Shown here: positions 54,873 to 64,000 of the stretch, piece after piece | Layout: each line of letters opens with the position of its first letter | Numbering within the stretch: position 1 is the first letter of the stretch | NCBI GenBank assembly: GCA_037974335.1 | Contig: CM075760.1 | Location: 7,065,432 to 7,129,431 of the forward strand | Origin: Prionace glauca | Lineage: Eukaryota > Chordata > Chondrichthyes > Carcharhiniformes > Carcharhinidae | DNA length: 64,000 nucleotides | Direction: 5' to 3' | The notes under the pieces: model-generated | The model's input: the letters and a program-made list of their open reading frames with translations, nothing else | What the model was told of the DNA's origin: nothing | The model's database searches: none | Made by a program: the position numbers and the translations under genes

Positions 54873-55855
54873 CTGCAAAAGTAGATAAATAAAATAGAAG
54901 AATCCCTCCTCATTGTCCCAGGACATACCTTGAGCTACTTCGGGTTGACCAGACTTAAAATAGATTGGTACATGATTACGCCAAAGTCCTGCAGTGGTTT
55001 CCACTAACTCGTGCAATATCAGTGACCTTTGAACTTACCAACTCTTACCATCTGCCATTAGGCATATTGGAAAAAAATAGCAAGCTGTAATCCACTTGTG
55101 TTACTGGAGCGGAACACTGCTTCTGTCGTCATATAATACCGAAGTGTTTTCCTGCCGGAGATTCTGAAATTCACAGATAGACCCTTGCACTAAACACACT
55201 GTGGTTTGTGGTGTGAATACTCACGGATATTTCCTGTAACTCCAGCTGTCACCTGTGACAAATTGAACTCACAGTTCTGCAAGTTTTAGCGAAAGATGAG
55301 GTCTTGGGGCGCCATCTGTCAAACAGCGACTCTCAATGTTGTTAACATTGTTTCACAATATTGCAGGATTTTTGTGTAGCCGTTTATTATGTGTTTTATT
55401 ACTTTGATGAAACTACGACTGCATCTGATGTCTTTGTCATTATTTTGATATTGTTACATTTGACATTTAGATTTGATATCAGAGCATTTGTCCCCGTTTC
55501 CGGACGCGTCTACACCATTAGCACAGTACCTGTTCTGTTGATTAGATGGATGAATTTCGCTTTAATAAACTCATAACTCCAGAACTGATAAGTCTGCACT
55601 GTCCATTTCGAAAGAACGGACGCTTACTAATAATCAAAAACGTATGCCAGTGAAATTTAAATAGGGCAATATATCAAGGAGTGGGTTTTTTTTGTTTCCA
55701 CTGAGGGTTAATCTGCAAGTTTTATTGTGATAGACAATAAACATGTTTAATTCCATTATGTTAATCGCAAGCAGAACGTTTTATTTCGATATTGCTTACA
55801 TCTTGCTCACATCTGAAGCATTTTGGCGTTGTGTCCACAGTCCCCATGTCGAGCG

Positions 55856-55894
55856 AGTTATTGTACAGGCTCCTGATCTCTCTGTTTCACCGTG
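55856..55894 (-). promoter_or_regulatory. V recombination signal sequence, 23-bp spacer (variant)
   Basis: On the minus strand: heptamer CACGGTG (55894-55888), 23-bp spacer, nonamer ACAATAACT (55864-55856). Confidence 0.75.
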
Positions 55895-56175
55895 TCTCAT
55901 TGCACTGTAATACACCGCAGAGTCTGGCAGCTCAACCTTGTGTACAGTGAGAGTAGTGGAGCCTTTCTCACGGTCCACAGGTACTTTAAACTTGCCTTCA
56001 GCTTTTACATCTTTGAATGTGGAAACGAGATACTCTGGAGCTTGATCGGTGAGCTGTCGGTACTAGAATACAAAGTCACTTGCAGTGAGAGTGACATTGT
56101 GATGAAGAGAGATAGTCTGTCCTTGCGTTGCCAAATACATTGATATCTGAGATGTCTCCGACTGACAAGGAACAG
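55895..56175 (-). pseudogene. T-cell receptor V pseudogene lacking both conserved Cys
   Basis: The V exon follows TTTTGACAG and stays in one frame: SETSQISMYLATQGQTISLH, HNVTLTASDFVF, a TAG in place of the framework-2 Trp, YRQLTDQAPEYLVSTFKDVK, AEGKFKVPVDREKGSTTLTV and LPDSAVYYSAMR. The first Cys is His (LHHN), as in the duplicate at 46308-46587, and the second is Ser. Apart from the one stop the frame is open for about 95 codons, so most of the decay is by substitution. Confidence 0.82.
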
Positions 56176-56677
56176 CTGTCAAAACAAGAATACAATCAGT
56201 ATAAGGACATATGTAGAGGGATAATTAAATAAAGTCTCTGTATACATAGACAGAATTAACTTATCTATGCGTCCATCTTTCTATCTATCTGTCTGTCCGT
56301 GACTCTATCATTCATCTACGTACTATCGATATTTCCATTTTTCTGTATCCTTGTTTAGGATTTTCTCCAGCATATCTATCTGCCTGGATATCTGGAAAGC
56401 AGTTACTTTTTCCTGTCTGTATTTTAATTTGTGTGTGTAACAAAGAAACAGTAGAGATAACTGAATACGTTCCGACTCATTGCATCTGTAATGACAATTA
56501 TAGGATATTGTAACTCTATCCAGTTGAAGATTAAAGATGAGAAGTCACAGCTTCTAATATCTCTGGCATTTCTAGTAACCCTGGTCAAGAGAAAATTTCA
56601 AAATGCTATGTATACAGGGCACAGAAAAAGATGTTCTCCAGCCGGATCCGCTCTCTCTCTCTCTCTCTGTCACTGTG

Positions 56678-56960
56678 TTTGCTTCACAAAGTGATACATT
56701 CCGGAGTCCTGGACCTCGGTGTCATCGAAAGAAATGGTGTTGGAATTTCTTTACAGTGTCAGTTGGAAACACTGTGCAACGTCCTTTGGTCACATTCCCA
56801 TCGTAAATGGAGGAGATAAATATCGGAGCCCCTGTCAGTGTTTGTCTGTACCGGGCTACAGAGTCGCCTGTAGAAATGGAGAGTCGACAGTTAGGTTCAA
56901 CCCGCGCCTGGGTACCTGGCAGAGATCAGAAGAAACAGTCTTTGAATTTAAGATCAGAGC
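56678..56960 (-). pseudogene. T-cell receptor V pseudogene
   Basis: The minus strand carries a form of the 47064-47343 V exon: GLNLTVDSPFLQATL-type and, in another frame, NCRLSISTGDSVARYRQTLT, where the framework-2 Trp is Arg. The end reads SFDDTEVQDSGMYHFVKQ with the second Cys replaced by Phe. CACAGTG follows at 56677-56671, then a GA-repeat instead of a normal spacer. Several frameshifts. Confidence 0.75.
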
Positions 56961-57264
56961 TCAAACCAATATCTCCATTCTCCTGCTGCTCTTGATGGAG
57001 AGACAAAGGCATGCTTTGTGGGAGATGGAGGGAACCGGAGAAGCAGCAAGCAGCAGTTTGGCCAGATGTATAATGAAATTATCCCCCTTGACAATGGTGC
57101 AATGTGAAGGTACCAAAAAGTGAGCTAATTTGTTTGTTCACCAGCCTGTAACTAAAATTCTAACTTAATTATTCCTCTGGAGACGCTCACTCAGAATAAA
57201 TGAGGGACGCTGTGAAACTAGCGCGGAGCTAAGGTTTAAGCTTTGTTTTACTTTCTGAGAGAGG

Positions 57265-59456
57265 ATGCATGGACCAGCGAAAGGTCTCTTCTTCGCCATT
57301 TTCTATCCCATTCTAGCTGCCATTGGTGTTCCTGGTAGGTGAAAGGTTCCAAATAATTCTCATGACTTGAGAACATTACAGGAACATTAAAGTTTTATTG
57401 TTGAACATTCGGTTTTATTTGAATGTAGTAAAATGCGATCTATTGCTTGCAGTGTTATGCAGGATAAAGTGTGTAAAATGATTTGTATTTCATCCACTGG
57501 TATGCACAGGCTCAGAAAATGAGCTATTCCAGTCTAATAAATCGATTAGATGCATTGAAATAGACCATTCATTCAGTATTTACATGAACCTTTGCAGCGA
57601 CCGCTAGCAGTTAATAATCGTTGATTTGTAGTGAGGTAGCACTGGGCCGCCCACATTGCAACTGAGTTTTTAAGAATTAATTATTGGAACTTTTGAAAGA
57701 GGTGCGTGGGGATTCATGTTTCCTAACGCATTATGCATTTTGTCTTGTTTTGATAAGTCGAGTAAATTTCGGATAATTGTATGTTTAATCACTAGCTGTG
57801 TGTGTCTAGAATGGCAAGGCCATATTTACACGCGTGATGTCTTGTCCATCTCTCGCTTTCACTTGAGAATGTGATGTTGTATTTGTTTAATCAGATACTC
57901 GAGTAATTAGAATGGGGATACCTCACAAGACTTCAACAAATTAAATTTATACCGACCGACAAAATGACTTAGCTTTTCTCAAAAAGTTTGCTTTATAATA
58001 ATCATCCTGAAGCATAAAGGGGAAGTTTAATCTTTGAAAGAAGGAATTCTAGAAATTAGGGTCTCGGCAGGTAAAGACACAACTGAAAAGATTAAGCTGG
58101 GGGGCATGGAAGTCCAGATTCGGAAATATAGTTGTGGCATGTTGCCAAAATCGGGAAAGGCGAGATGATGGACAGATTTTAATTCGAAGGACGAGATTAA
58201 TCAAACAGAGACGCCGACTGAATGGACGGGATTGGTACGAATAAGAGCGTCAGCAAATTTTCGGAGAATCTGAAATTTGATAGTTATCTGAGGGGATCAA
58301 CTCAGTGACCAGAGAACAGAATTAAAATTTGGACTGAGTGCAATGTCTCCTGATTTAAAATATTTTGTAATCCACTTTTCAATATCCTATTGAAAGCCAA
58401 AGTCTTTCGAATCAGTGGAGTCCGGAGGTGGTAAAGTGAAGAGTGAGGATGTTTGCAGTAACTGACTGGGTGGTGCAGTAGCTGGGGTTTAGAGCCCTCT
58501 CAGTAACACATCTCTCTGTCTCTTTCTACCTCACAGCCAACTTAGTGACGATAGTAATCTTATCCCGAGGTCGGTGCGGACTCTCACGGTGCATCACCTA
58601 CTACCTGGTTGCGATAGCATTGACTGATTTCTTTGTCATCATCACCGCCATAATCCTCAACCGGATAGGCCGCATCTACTTTCAGAATAGCGTCCTGTCT
58701 ACCACTCCGGTATGCACACTCAGCGCTCTGCTGGTCTATTTTGCTCGGGACGGTTCAGTCTGGTTGACAGTGGCTTTCACCATCGACCGTTTTGTGGCCA
58801 TCTGCTGCCAGAACCTGAAGACCAGATACTGCACCGAGAAAACAGCATTGCTGGTTATAGGAATAGTCTGTGTCCTGAGCTGTGTCAGGAATGTCCCTTT
58901 CTATTTCACTTACCAGCCCTTGTACATCCTGGACGGAGTGCACTGGTTCTGTGCTGTTAAGTCCAGCTATTACACACTGCCCGCCTGGCAGGCCTTTGAC
59001 TGGCTGGACCACATCTTAACTCCGTTTCTCCCGTTCCTCCTCATCCTGCTTCTTAACGCTCTAACCGTAAAACACATCTTAGCGGCCAGCAGAGCCCGCA
59101 GGAGGCTCCGGGGCACGGAGAGTCACGGGGATCCAGAGATGGCCAACCGCAAAAGGTCCATCATCCTGCTCTTCACCATCTCCCTCAGCTTCCTCCTCCT
59201 CTGGGTCACCTATGTCGTACACTTCCTCTATGTGCGGATTACAGGTGAGGGCTACCGCACCAGCCTGGATTTCAAAGACCCACGGTACATCTTTCAGGAG
59301 GCAGCCAACATGTTCCAGCTCGTCAGTTCCTGCAACAACGTCTTCATCTACACAGTCTCCCAGAGCAAGTTCCGAGAGGACCTGAAAAAGGTTCTGCTAT
59401 GTCCCTTCACTATGCTAAAATACACATCAGCATCTGCTTGGATTTCATCAACTTAG
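57265..59456 (+). CDS. GPR139-like G-protein-coupled receptor, two exons, intact
   Basis: Exon 1 (57265-57334, 70 nt) starts MHGPAKGLFFAIFYPILAAI and ends in phase 1 at GTAGGT. Exon 2 (58537-59456) follows CTACCTCACAG and resumes in GVPANL. The product is 329 residues with seven hydrophobic segments. Visible class-A marks are Asn25 (TM1), Asp54 (TM2), Cys83 before TM3 with a partner in the second loop (VHWFCAV), a DRF variant of DRY at 107-109 (TIDRFVAIC), and SSCNNVFIY in TM7. It would sit in the plasma membrane. Similarity to the orphan GPR139/GPR142 group is from memory; ligand and tissue are not deducible here. It is the paralogue of 17324-19827 with the same exon sizes and phase, and both stand between V segments. 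Confidence 0.9.
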
Positions 59457-59639
59457 ATCAGTGTGTGTAACTCCGTCTCTCTGGAATCAGAAACTACTGG
59501 AATTCAGATTTACGATTTGAAATATGTAAAGCTCATAATCCAGTGTCCACAGCCCCACTTGTTGCTCTGAATGACTGCTGAATTATCACAGTTGCTAACT
59601 TCCTGGAGGAGACAAAGGAGTCTTAGAGATTTCCATCAT

Positions 59640-60570
59640 AGAAAGAGGTCCTTCGTCCATAAGCACCTATCCAATCAACTCCCATTTTGCCACAGTTAGT
59701 TCGCTACCTTGTATGCCATGACATTTCAAGTGTTCATCTAAATGCTTCTTAATGTGAAAGTTCTTGCCCCTGCCATAATTTCAGGCAGTGAGTTCCTGAC
59801 TCCGACCACTTTCTAGGTGAAAACATTTTCCTCAGACCTCCTTTAAACAATTTGCTCCTTACCTTAGATCTATGCCCCTGGTTACTGACCCGTCTACTAA
59901 GAAGGACCATCCTTCTCATCTCGTTTATCTAAATCCCTCATAATTTGGTACACATCAGTGACTTTCCTCTCATAAGAACATAAGAACATAAGAAATAGGA
60001 GCAGGAGTAGGCCATCTAGCCCTTCGAGCCTGCCCCGCCATTCAATAAGATCATGGCTGATCTGTCGTGACTCAGCTCCACCTTCCCGCCCTCTCCCCAT
60101 AACCCTTAATCCCTTCTCTTATCAAAAACCCATCAACCCGTTTCTTAAAAATATTTAGCGAGGCAGCCTCCACCACTTCAACGGGCAGAGAATTCCAGAG
60201 ATTCACCACCCTTTGAGTGAAGAAGTTCCTCCTCAACTCTGTTCTAAACCGCCTCCCCTTTATCTTGAGGCTGTGCCTTCTCCACTCTAAGAAAAATAAT
60301 CCCAGCCTATCCAATCTCTTTTCATAGCTGAAAACTTCAGCCAAGGCAGCATCCTGGTAAATCCCCTTAATATCCTTTCCAATGCAACCACAAGTTTTCT
60401 GTAGTGTAACGAACCGAAATTCATAGCGAGAGTTTTTAACAGCTCTATCATAATCTCCGTGCTCTTATTATGTATGCTCCTGTTAATAAAAACAATTACA
60501 CCATATGATTTCTTAACCGCGTTATCTATCTGTCTTGCTGGCTTCACAAATCTTTGGATGTGGACCACCA
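59640..60570 (-). mobile_element. Old CR1-like LINE 3' part, split by a young CR1
   Basis: On the minus strand 60570-60290 reads VHIQRFVKPARQIDNAVKKS with VIVFINRSI and YRKLVVALERILRGFTRMLP. 59960-59640 continues with VTDVYQIMRDLDKRDEKDGP and a long decayed 3' end. It is highly diverged from the other families. 59971-60277 is a younger insertion. Confidence 0.7.
59971..60277 (-). mobile_element. CR1 LINE 3' end (family I), nested
   Basis: Three CATAAGAA units at 59971-59995 on the plus strand, then the complement of the GYGERAGRWS end and the tail back to LKIKGRRFRTELRRNFFTQR. Inserted in the older LINE at 59640-60570. Confidence 0.88.
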
Positions 60571-61511
60571 AGGACTCTCCGTTCCTCTGTACCTGATTTT
60601 TTCCCTATCATTACTCACTGAAATCAATGCCCGTTTGTGCTGGTTCACGCAAAGGTTGGGAAAAAAACAATTTGCCAGCGTTACCGGGGAAGTCACAGGC
60701 TTCTCATACCGATTATCTCACAAACTGATTGTTATTATTGTGCCGAGTAAAACACGCTTCAATTCAGAGAAAATGAAGAATGAATCAAAATCAATGTTAT
60801 CTTCACTTTATGTCATCACACTCAATTCTGTTTATTTAATGTGCATTTCATGAAGAATGAATGAAACATTTTCAAGCCAACATGATTTTCTGCAGATTGT
60901 AATTGTAATCCACTGAGCAGCAGGCATTTTTTTGTCCGATTCCCCCTGTCAAGTAAACATTTCACGGTAACCATTGTAACTTCAAAATTGTCTGTGAATA
61001 GAGTACTTCTTATAGGGATATTTTTGAAATGAGGTTCAGAGACAAGTTAGAATTTCTAACCTCCACACTTTCATGGCACGTGGAAAAAGCATCAGAGCGA
61101 ACGCCTGAAAGCGATAGAGACGGAGACAGAGATAAAATAACTGGCAACAGAGGCAAATACGCTGAAAATGTAACAAAGAGAAGCAATCAGGATAAATAAT
61201 TCCTTCAACTCTCACTTATGGGTGCGTAGCTTCTATCAACACTGACAGAGCAGTCATATCTCTGAAAAACAACTTCAATTTCTCAGTAAGTGAAGCCAGA
61301 TTGTGCTCTCTGTCACATTTTATATCAGATTAGATGAATCAATACATGTAGAATAATCTGTTTCTCTAGCCGTCGAACAGTAACTAGTTAGTCTAGCTGC
61401 TCCTTGTTCCTTCCTGATAATGATGGCTTTGCTGTCTGGTGAGTTAGTTGGAGTTGTGTTTAGTTTCTGATTTTTGGAATATTCAGCATTTGTATTACAG
61501 GAACCGATTGC

Positions 61512-61762
61512 GATGATTCGCCGTCCTGGGCTCCTTCTGAATTAATAACACTGGACTGGCAAACCACAGTGCCCCCAACTCTTTTCTGGTGAATCCAGTT
61601 TTCTGGAAAATATCAGAAATATTTATTGAAGATATCCAGCGATATGGTTCATGATTTACAGATTTTCTGCCGTTTTGTGCAAAGAAAATCAAACTGTTTT
61701 CTTCCATGTCACCTGAACATGGAACTCTGTGACAGCGCCGAATATTTCTGTGCCGCGGAGCC
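61512..61762 (+). pseudogene. T-cell receptor V pseudogene (TRAV-like)
   Basis: Frame: DDSPSWAPSELITLDWQTTV, then PPTLFW, TGA at the framework-2 Tyr, IQFSGKYQKYLLKISSD, FCRFVQRKSNCFLPCHL, MELCDSAEYFCAAE. A deletion relative to 35502-35780 has removed the first Cys region. The second Cys (EYFCAA) is kept. CACGCTG follows at 61763-61769, but no nonamer at the right distance. Confidence 0.75.
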
Positions 61763-62119
61763 CACGCTGCTGCAATCATCAATAACACCACGCTGGGAAT
61801 TCCAGCTCGTTACCACCCGAGGGCGCTCTCACACTGATAAACAGGAACACATATTATCCACTTTGAAAGTCGCAGGGACCTTCCTAAGAGATCACAACAA
61901 AATACAAACTCAACAGAAGGTTGAACACTTGCGGAATAATAATAGTTTATTTCCACTCGCATTTGTACTATCGCCGAGATTCTTATATCTGTTTCACCTT
62001 CTCAGTTTAGATATTGCCATTCTATGCAGTTTCTCTGTCTGCTAATATTTCGAAAACTTATCTCCATCTAACGTGTTGAGTCTGGATAACCTTTCCCTAA
62101 ACGTCAATCAGAATCGAAT

Positions 62120-62222
62120 TTCGGCTCTATTTCCTCTCCACAGATGCTGTCAGACCTGCTGAGATTTTCCAGCATTTTCTATTTTTGTTTTAGATTCCAG
62201 CATCCGCAGTAATTTGCTTTGA
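62120..62222 (+). repeat. Dispersed repeat fragment
   Basis: CACAGATGCTGTCAGACCTG, then GAGATTTTCCAGCATTTTCT and CCAGCATCCGCAGTAATTTG. Related scraps lie at 8360-8412 (inverse), 23895-23985 and 49262-49350. Confidence 0.6.
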
Positions 62223-62768
62223 TCGATCCCAATCTCTCCTAACAGGATCCTGAAGCTTTTTACAGCAGCCTGTTCACTAGGTTTATTTTATCCGTGAGTT
62301 TTGCTGCTACAGAGAAAGTGTGTGCACAATGAAGGGACTTCAGAATGAAGTGACTGTGATCTTCCAAATAAACCCAAATATGGAATTTCGCAAATGGCCA
62401 GTGAGCTTCAGAATGTTGAAATGATAACGCTGGAATGATTTCTGTTACCATGAACAATCCAGGGTTTCCCACTGACAATTAGCAGACCAACCCCATCTCT
62501 GAAAGTGCAGCCGTCCCCCTATCATACTACTGAAAGCAGCCCAGCTCGAAGTATTTCCTTTCAAGGTCAGCGAGCTCACATCCACCGATCTCGCAGACTC
62601 ACAGAGACAGAAATAACTGAAGTGACAGGGTGCTGGAAACAGCTGGGTGACAGCTTGATCCAAGGTTAATTTGATTACTTCCGTGGCTGACAGTCACGTT
62701 ATGTCTGCAACTGTCCGCGATTCTGTGCAACCCGCAGCACGCAGGACTCTCAATCTCTAGTTGAAGGC

Positions 62769-62807
62769 AGTTTTTGTACAGGAGTCAGACTGTTTTCCAC
62801 CACTGTG
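62769..62807 (-). promoter_or_regulatory. V recombination signal sequence, 23-bp spacer
   Basis: On the minus strand: heptamer CACAGTG (62807-62801), 23-bp spacer, nonamer ACAAAAACT (62777-62769). Confidence 0.93.
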
Positions 62808-63276
62808 ACTCCCAGAGAGAGCGCAGTAATACACGGCAGTGTCAGTAAGCTGCAGACCCGAGATCGACAAACTGGTGAATTTACTGGATGTCTGAAGCTC
62901 TCCAGAGAAACGGCTTTTAAAAAACTCTGCTTTATTTTCACCAAATATCGAGTTTTTCCTCAATATATACACGGGCTGTGTGCCTGGTTGTTGCCGGTAC
63001 CAGTATAAATTGTAGTTGCTCATTGTAGTATCATAGGTACAGTTTACAGTTAATGTTCCTCCTTCCGTCTTGACATCTGAGGACAGCAACTGAGCGACAG
63101 AATCTGCATGACTTTCTGAAAAACATGTTCAAATGGAAATCGATCAGACCCACTGAATACTTAAAATTCGGTTTTAAACCAGGTTTATGAAATTAAAGAA
63201 AATAATAAATGTGTTTGGTCCTATAATTACCTGTCAGGAATGTTCCCCACACAATCCAGATGCTGAGTAGTATCAT
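62808..63276 (-). CDS. T-cell receptor V segment, intact (TRAV/TRDV-like)
   Basis: Leader exon 63276-63231 (MILLSIWIVWGTFLT) ends in phase 1 at GTAATT. V exon 63115-62808 follows TTTTTCAG and is open to the RSS. Hallmarks are ADSVAQLLSSDVKTEGGTLT, first Cys in VNCTYDT, Trp in LYWYRQQPGTQP, FKSRFSGELQTSSKFTSLSI, and DTAVYYCALSGS with the second Cys. It is the intact partner of the pseudogene 36677-37135 and close to 2686-3148. About 60 bp upstream of the ATG are conserved between this gene and 2686 (TTTTCAAA, CCAACTCC, ACAGAGCAGACA). Confidence 0.93.
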
Positions 63277-63599
63277 CGTCGTTGTCTGCTCTGTAAAAGT
63301 GGAGTTGGATATTTGAAAACACCCGTTCCAAACTTCACCCTGTATATTTTGCTGTCGTGTTCGGGACGCTCTCACTGCGATTGCCCGTGTCCGCGGTGCT
63401 GCCGTGGGATTAGTAGTTGCTGAGCTGGCTGCTGGTGAATGGATTCACCCCGAGCTGGGTTCAGTCAGTGTTCTGATAGGACTAATGGTTTCCTAGTTAG
63501 ACACGTGGGACCAGATTTGTAACCGGAAACATGGGTTTGTTATTTTTTTAAAAGAATCCGGCTTCAGTTCTCCATTCCGATTCCAGTAGAATCCATGTC

Positions 63600-63859
63600 G
63601 GTGAGACCTCTCCCAGCGGAAGGTTGTTAATGAAGGGGAAACCTTATTCGTTAACTGCACCACGACCACTACGTTTAGTAACTAGAGTTGGTGCAGACAA
63701 TTCCCGATTCAGCCACCCCAGCATTTGGTAATAGCCACAAGAGAAAGCGATCAACACGGGAGGCTCACCGCCTCACTTGGCGGAAACTGCAAATTCAGCG
63801 CCCTGACTGTGAGAGACGCCGGAGATACAAACACTGCCACCTCTCCATACTCCGTGAGC
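63600..63859 (+). pseudogene. T-cell receptor V pseudogene (TRAV-like), leader deleted
   Basis: Frame: VVNEGETLFVNCTTTTTF with first Cys, then a TAG, SWCRQFPIQPPQHLVIATRE, LTASLGGNCKFSALTVRDAG and TNTATSPYSVSH, where the second Cys is Tyr. About 255 bp covering the leader are missing relative to the intact duplicate at 37638-37970. The RSS is decayed (CATAATG at 63860, CCAAAAACA about 23 bp on). Confidence 0.8.
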
Positions 63860-64000
63860 CATAATGTAACAAACACAGGGAGATCCTATCCAAAAACATG
63901 CACCCACTGCGAGAGCCCCTCTGCTGTGTCCGGAGTTTCGGTAGAGTGAGTGGTACGATTATAAAATGTCCCTTAACAAAGGAAATGAGCGTAAAACAAA

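Larger units (their letters stand above)
54940..57010. repeat. Segmental duplication, copy 2 (partner 45500-47770)
   Basis: Same order as 45500-47770: flank, AT-rich spacer, and two minus-strand V pseudogenes. The V segments in this copy are more decayed at the second position and less decayed at the first. Confidence 0.8.
60590..64000 (+). repeat. Segmental duplication, copy 2 (partner 34430-38010), runs to window end
   Basis: Shared landmarks include ATTTGCCAGCG (60670), TGTGCCGAGTAA (60740), GAAGAATGAATGAAAC (60850), the V pseudogene at 61512, the minus V at 62808, the flank GAATGGATTCACCCYGAGCT (63436) and the plus V at 63600. A dispersed repeat has been added at 62120-62222. Confidence 0.8.

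Overview
The window looks like an elasmobranch (shark or ray) genomic segment. The reasons are many CR1-clade LINEs with 8-bp 3' terminal repeats, tRNA-derived SINEs of the type common in sharks, vertebrate tRNA genes, and a large set of T-cell-receptor V segments of the alpha/delta kind. No D, J or C segment, and no retrovirus or other virus-like element, was recognised.

The main content is an array of 17 V segments. Five look intact: 12973-13538 (-), 37638-37970 (+), 43294-44210 (+), 51625-52124 (+) and 62808-63276 (-). Twelve are pseudogenes. Most follow the plan of a leader exon ending in phase 1, an intron, a V exon with the WYRQ...YYCA frame, and a recombination signal with a 23-bp spacer and an ACAAAAACY-type nonamer. 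V segments lie on both strands, so joining to a distant J would be by deletion for some and by inversion for others. The array grew by segmental duplication: 34430-38010 matches 60590-64000 (three V segments each, in +,-,+ order), and 45500-47770 matches 54940-57010 (two V segments each, both minus). A V upstream region at 40343-40812 also recurs in inverse orientation at 47345-47770.

Two host genes sit inside the array. They are paralogous rhodopsin-class receptors of the GPR139-like kind (17324-19827 minus; 57265-59456 plus), each with a 70-nt first exon and one large second exon. Between about 23.1 and 30.5 kb lies a tRNA cluster (Thr, a Glu pseudogene, Phe, Arg, Gln, Asn, intron-containing Ile-TAT), with a second Asn-like gene at 8976. 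A GC-rich, CRE-containing stretch with a 33-bp minisatellite (21317-21975) looks like a CpG-island promoter without an assigned gene.

The rest is mostly transposon debris: several CR1 families, an L2/Rex1-like LINE interrupted by a young CR1, tRNA-derived SINEs nested in each other, and a fold-back element with long target duplications. The most interesting signals are a 23-bp tandem array of CRE motifs just upstream of an intact V gene, clustering of inactivating changes on the Trp-Tyr codons (TGGTAC) of framework 2, an apparently intronless leader V gene, and the receptor pair embedded in the immune locus. Assignment to the TRA/TRD locus rather than TRG is inferred from V sequence style and RSS type only.
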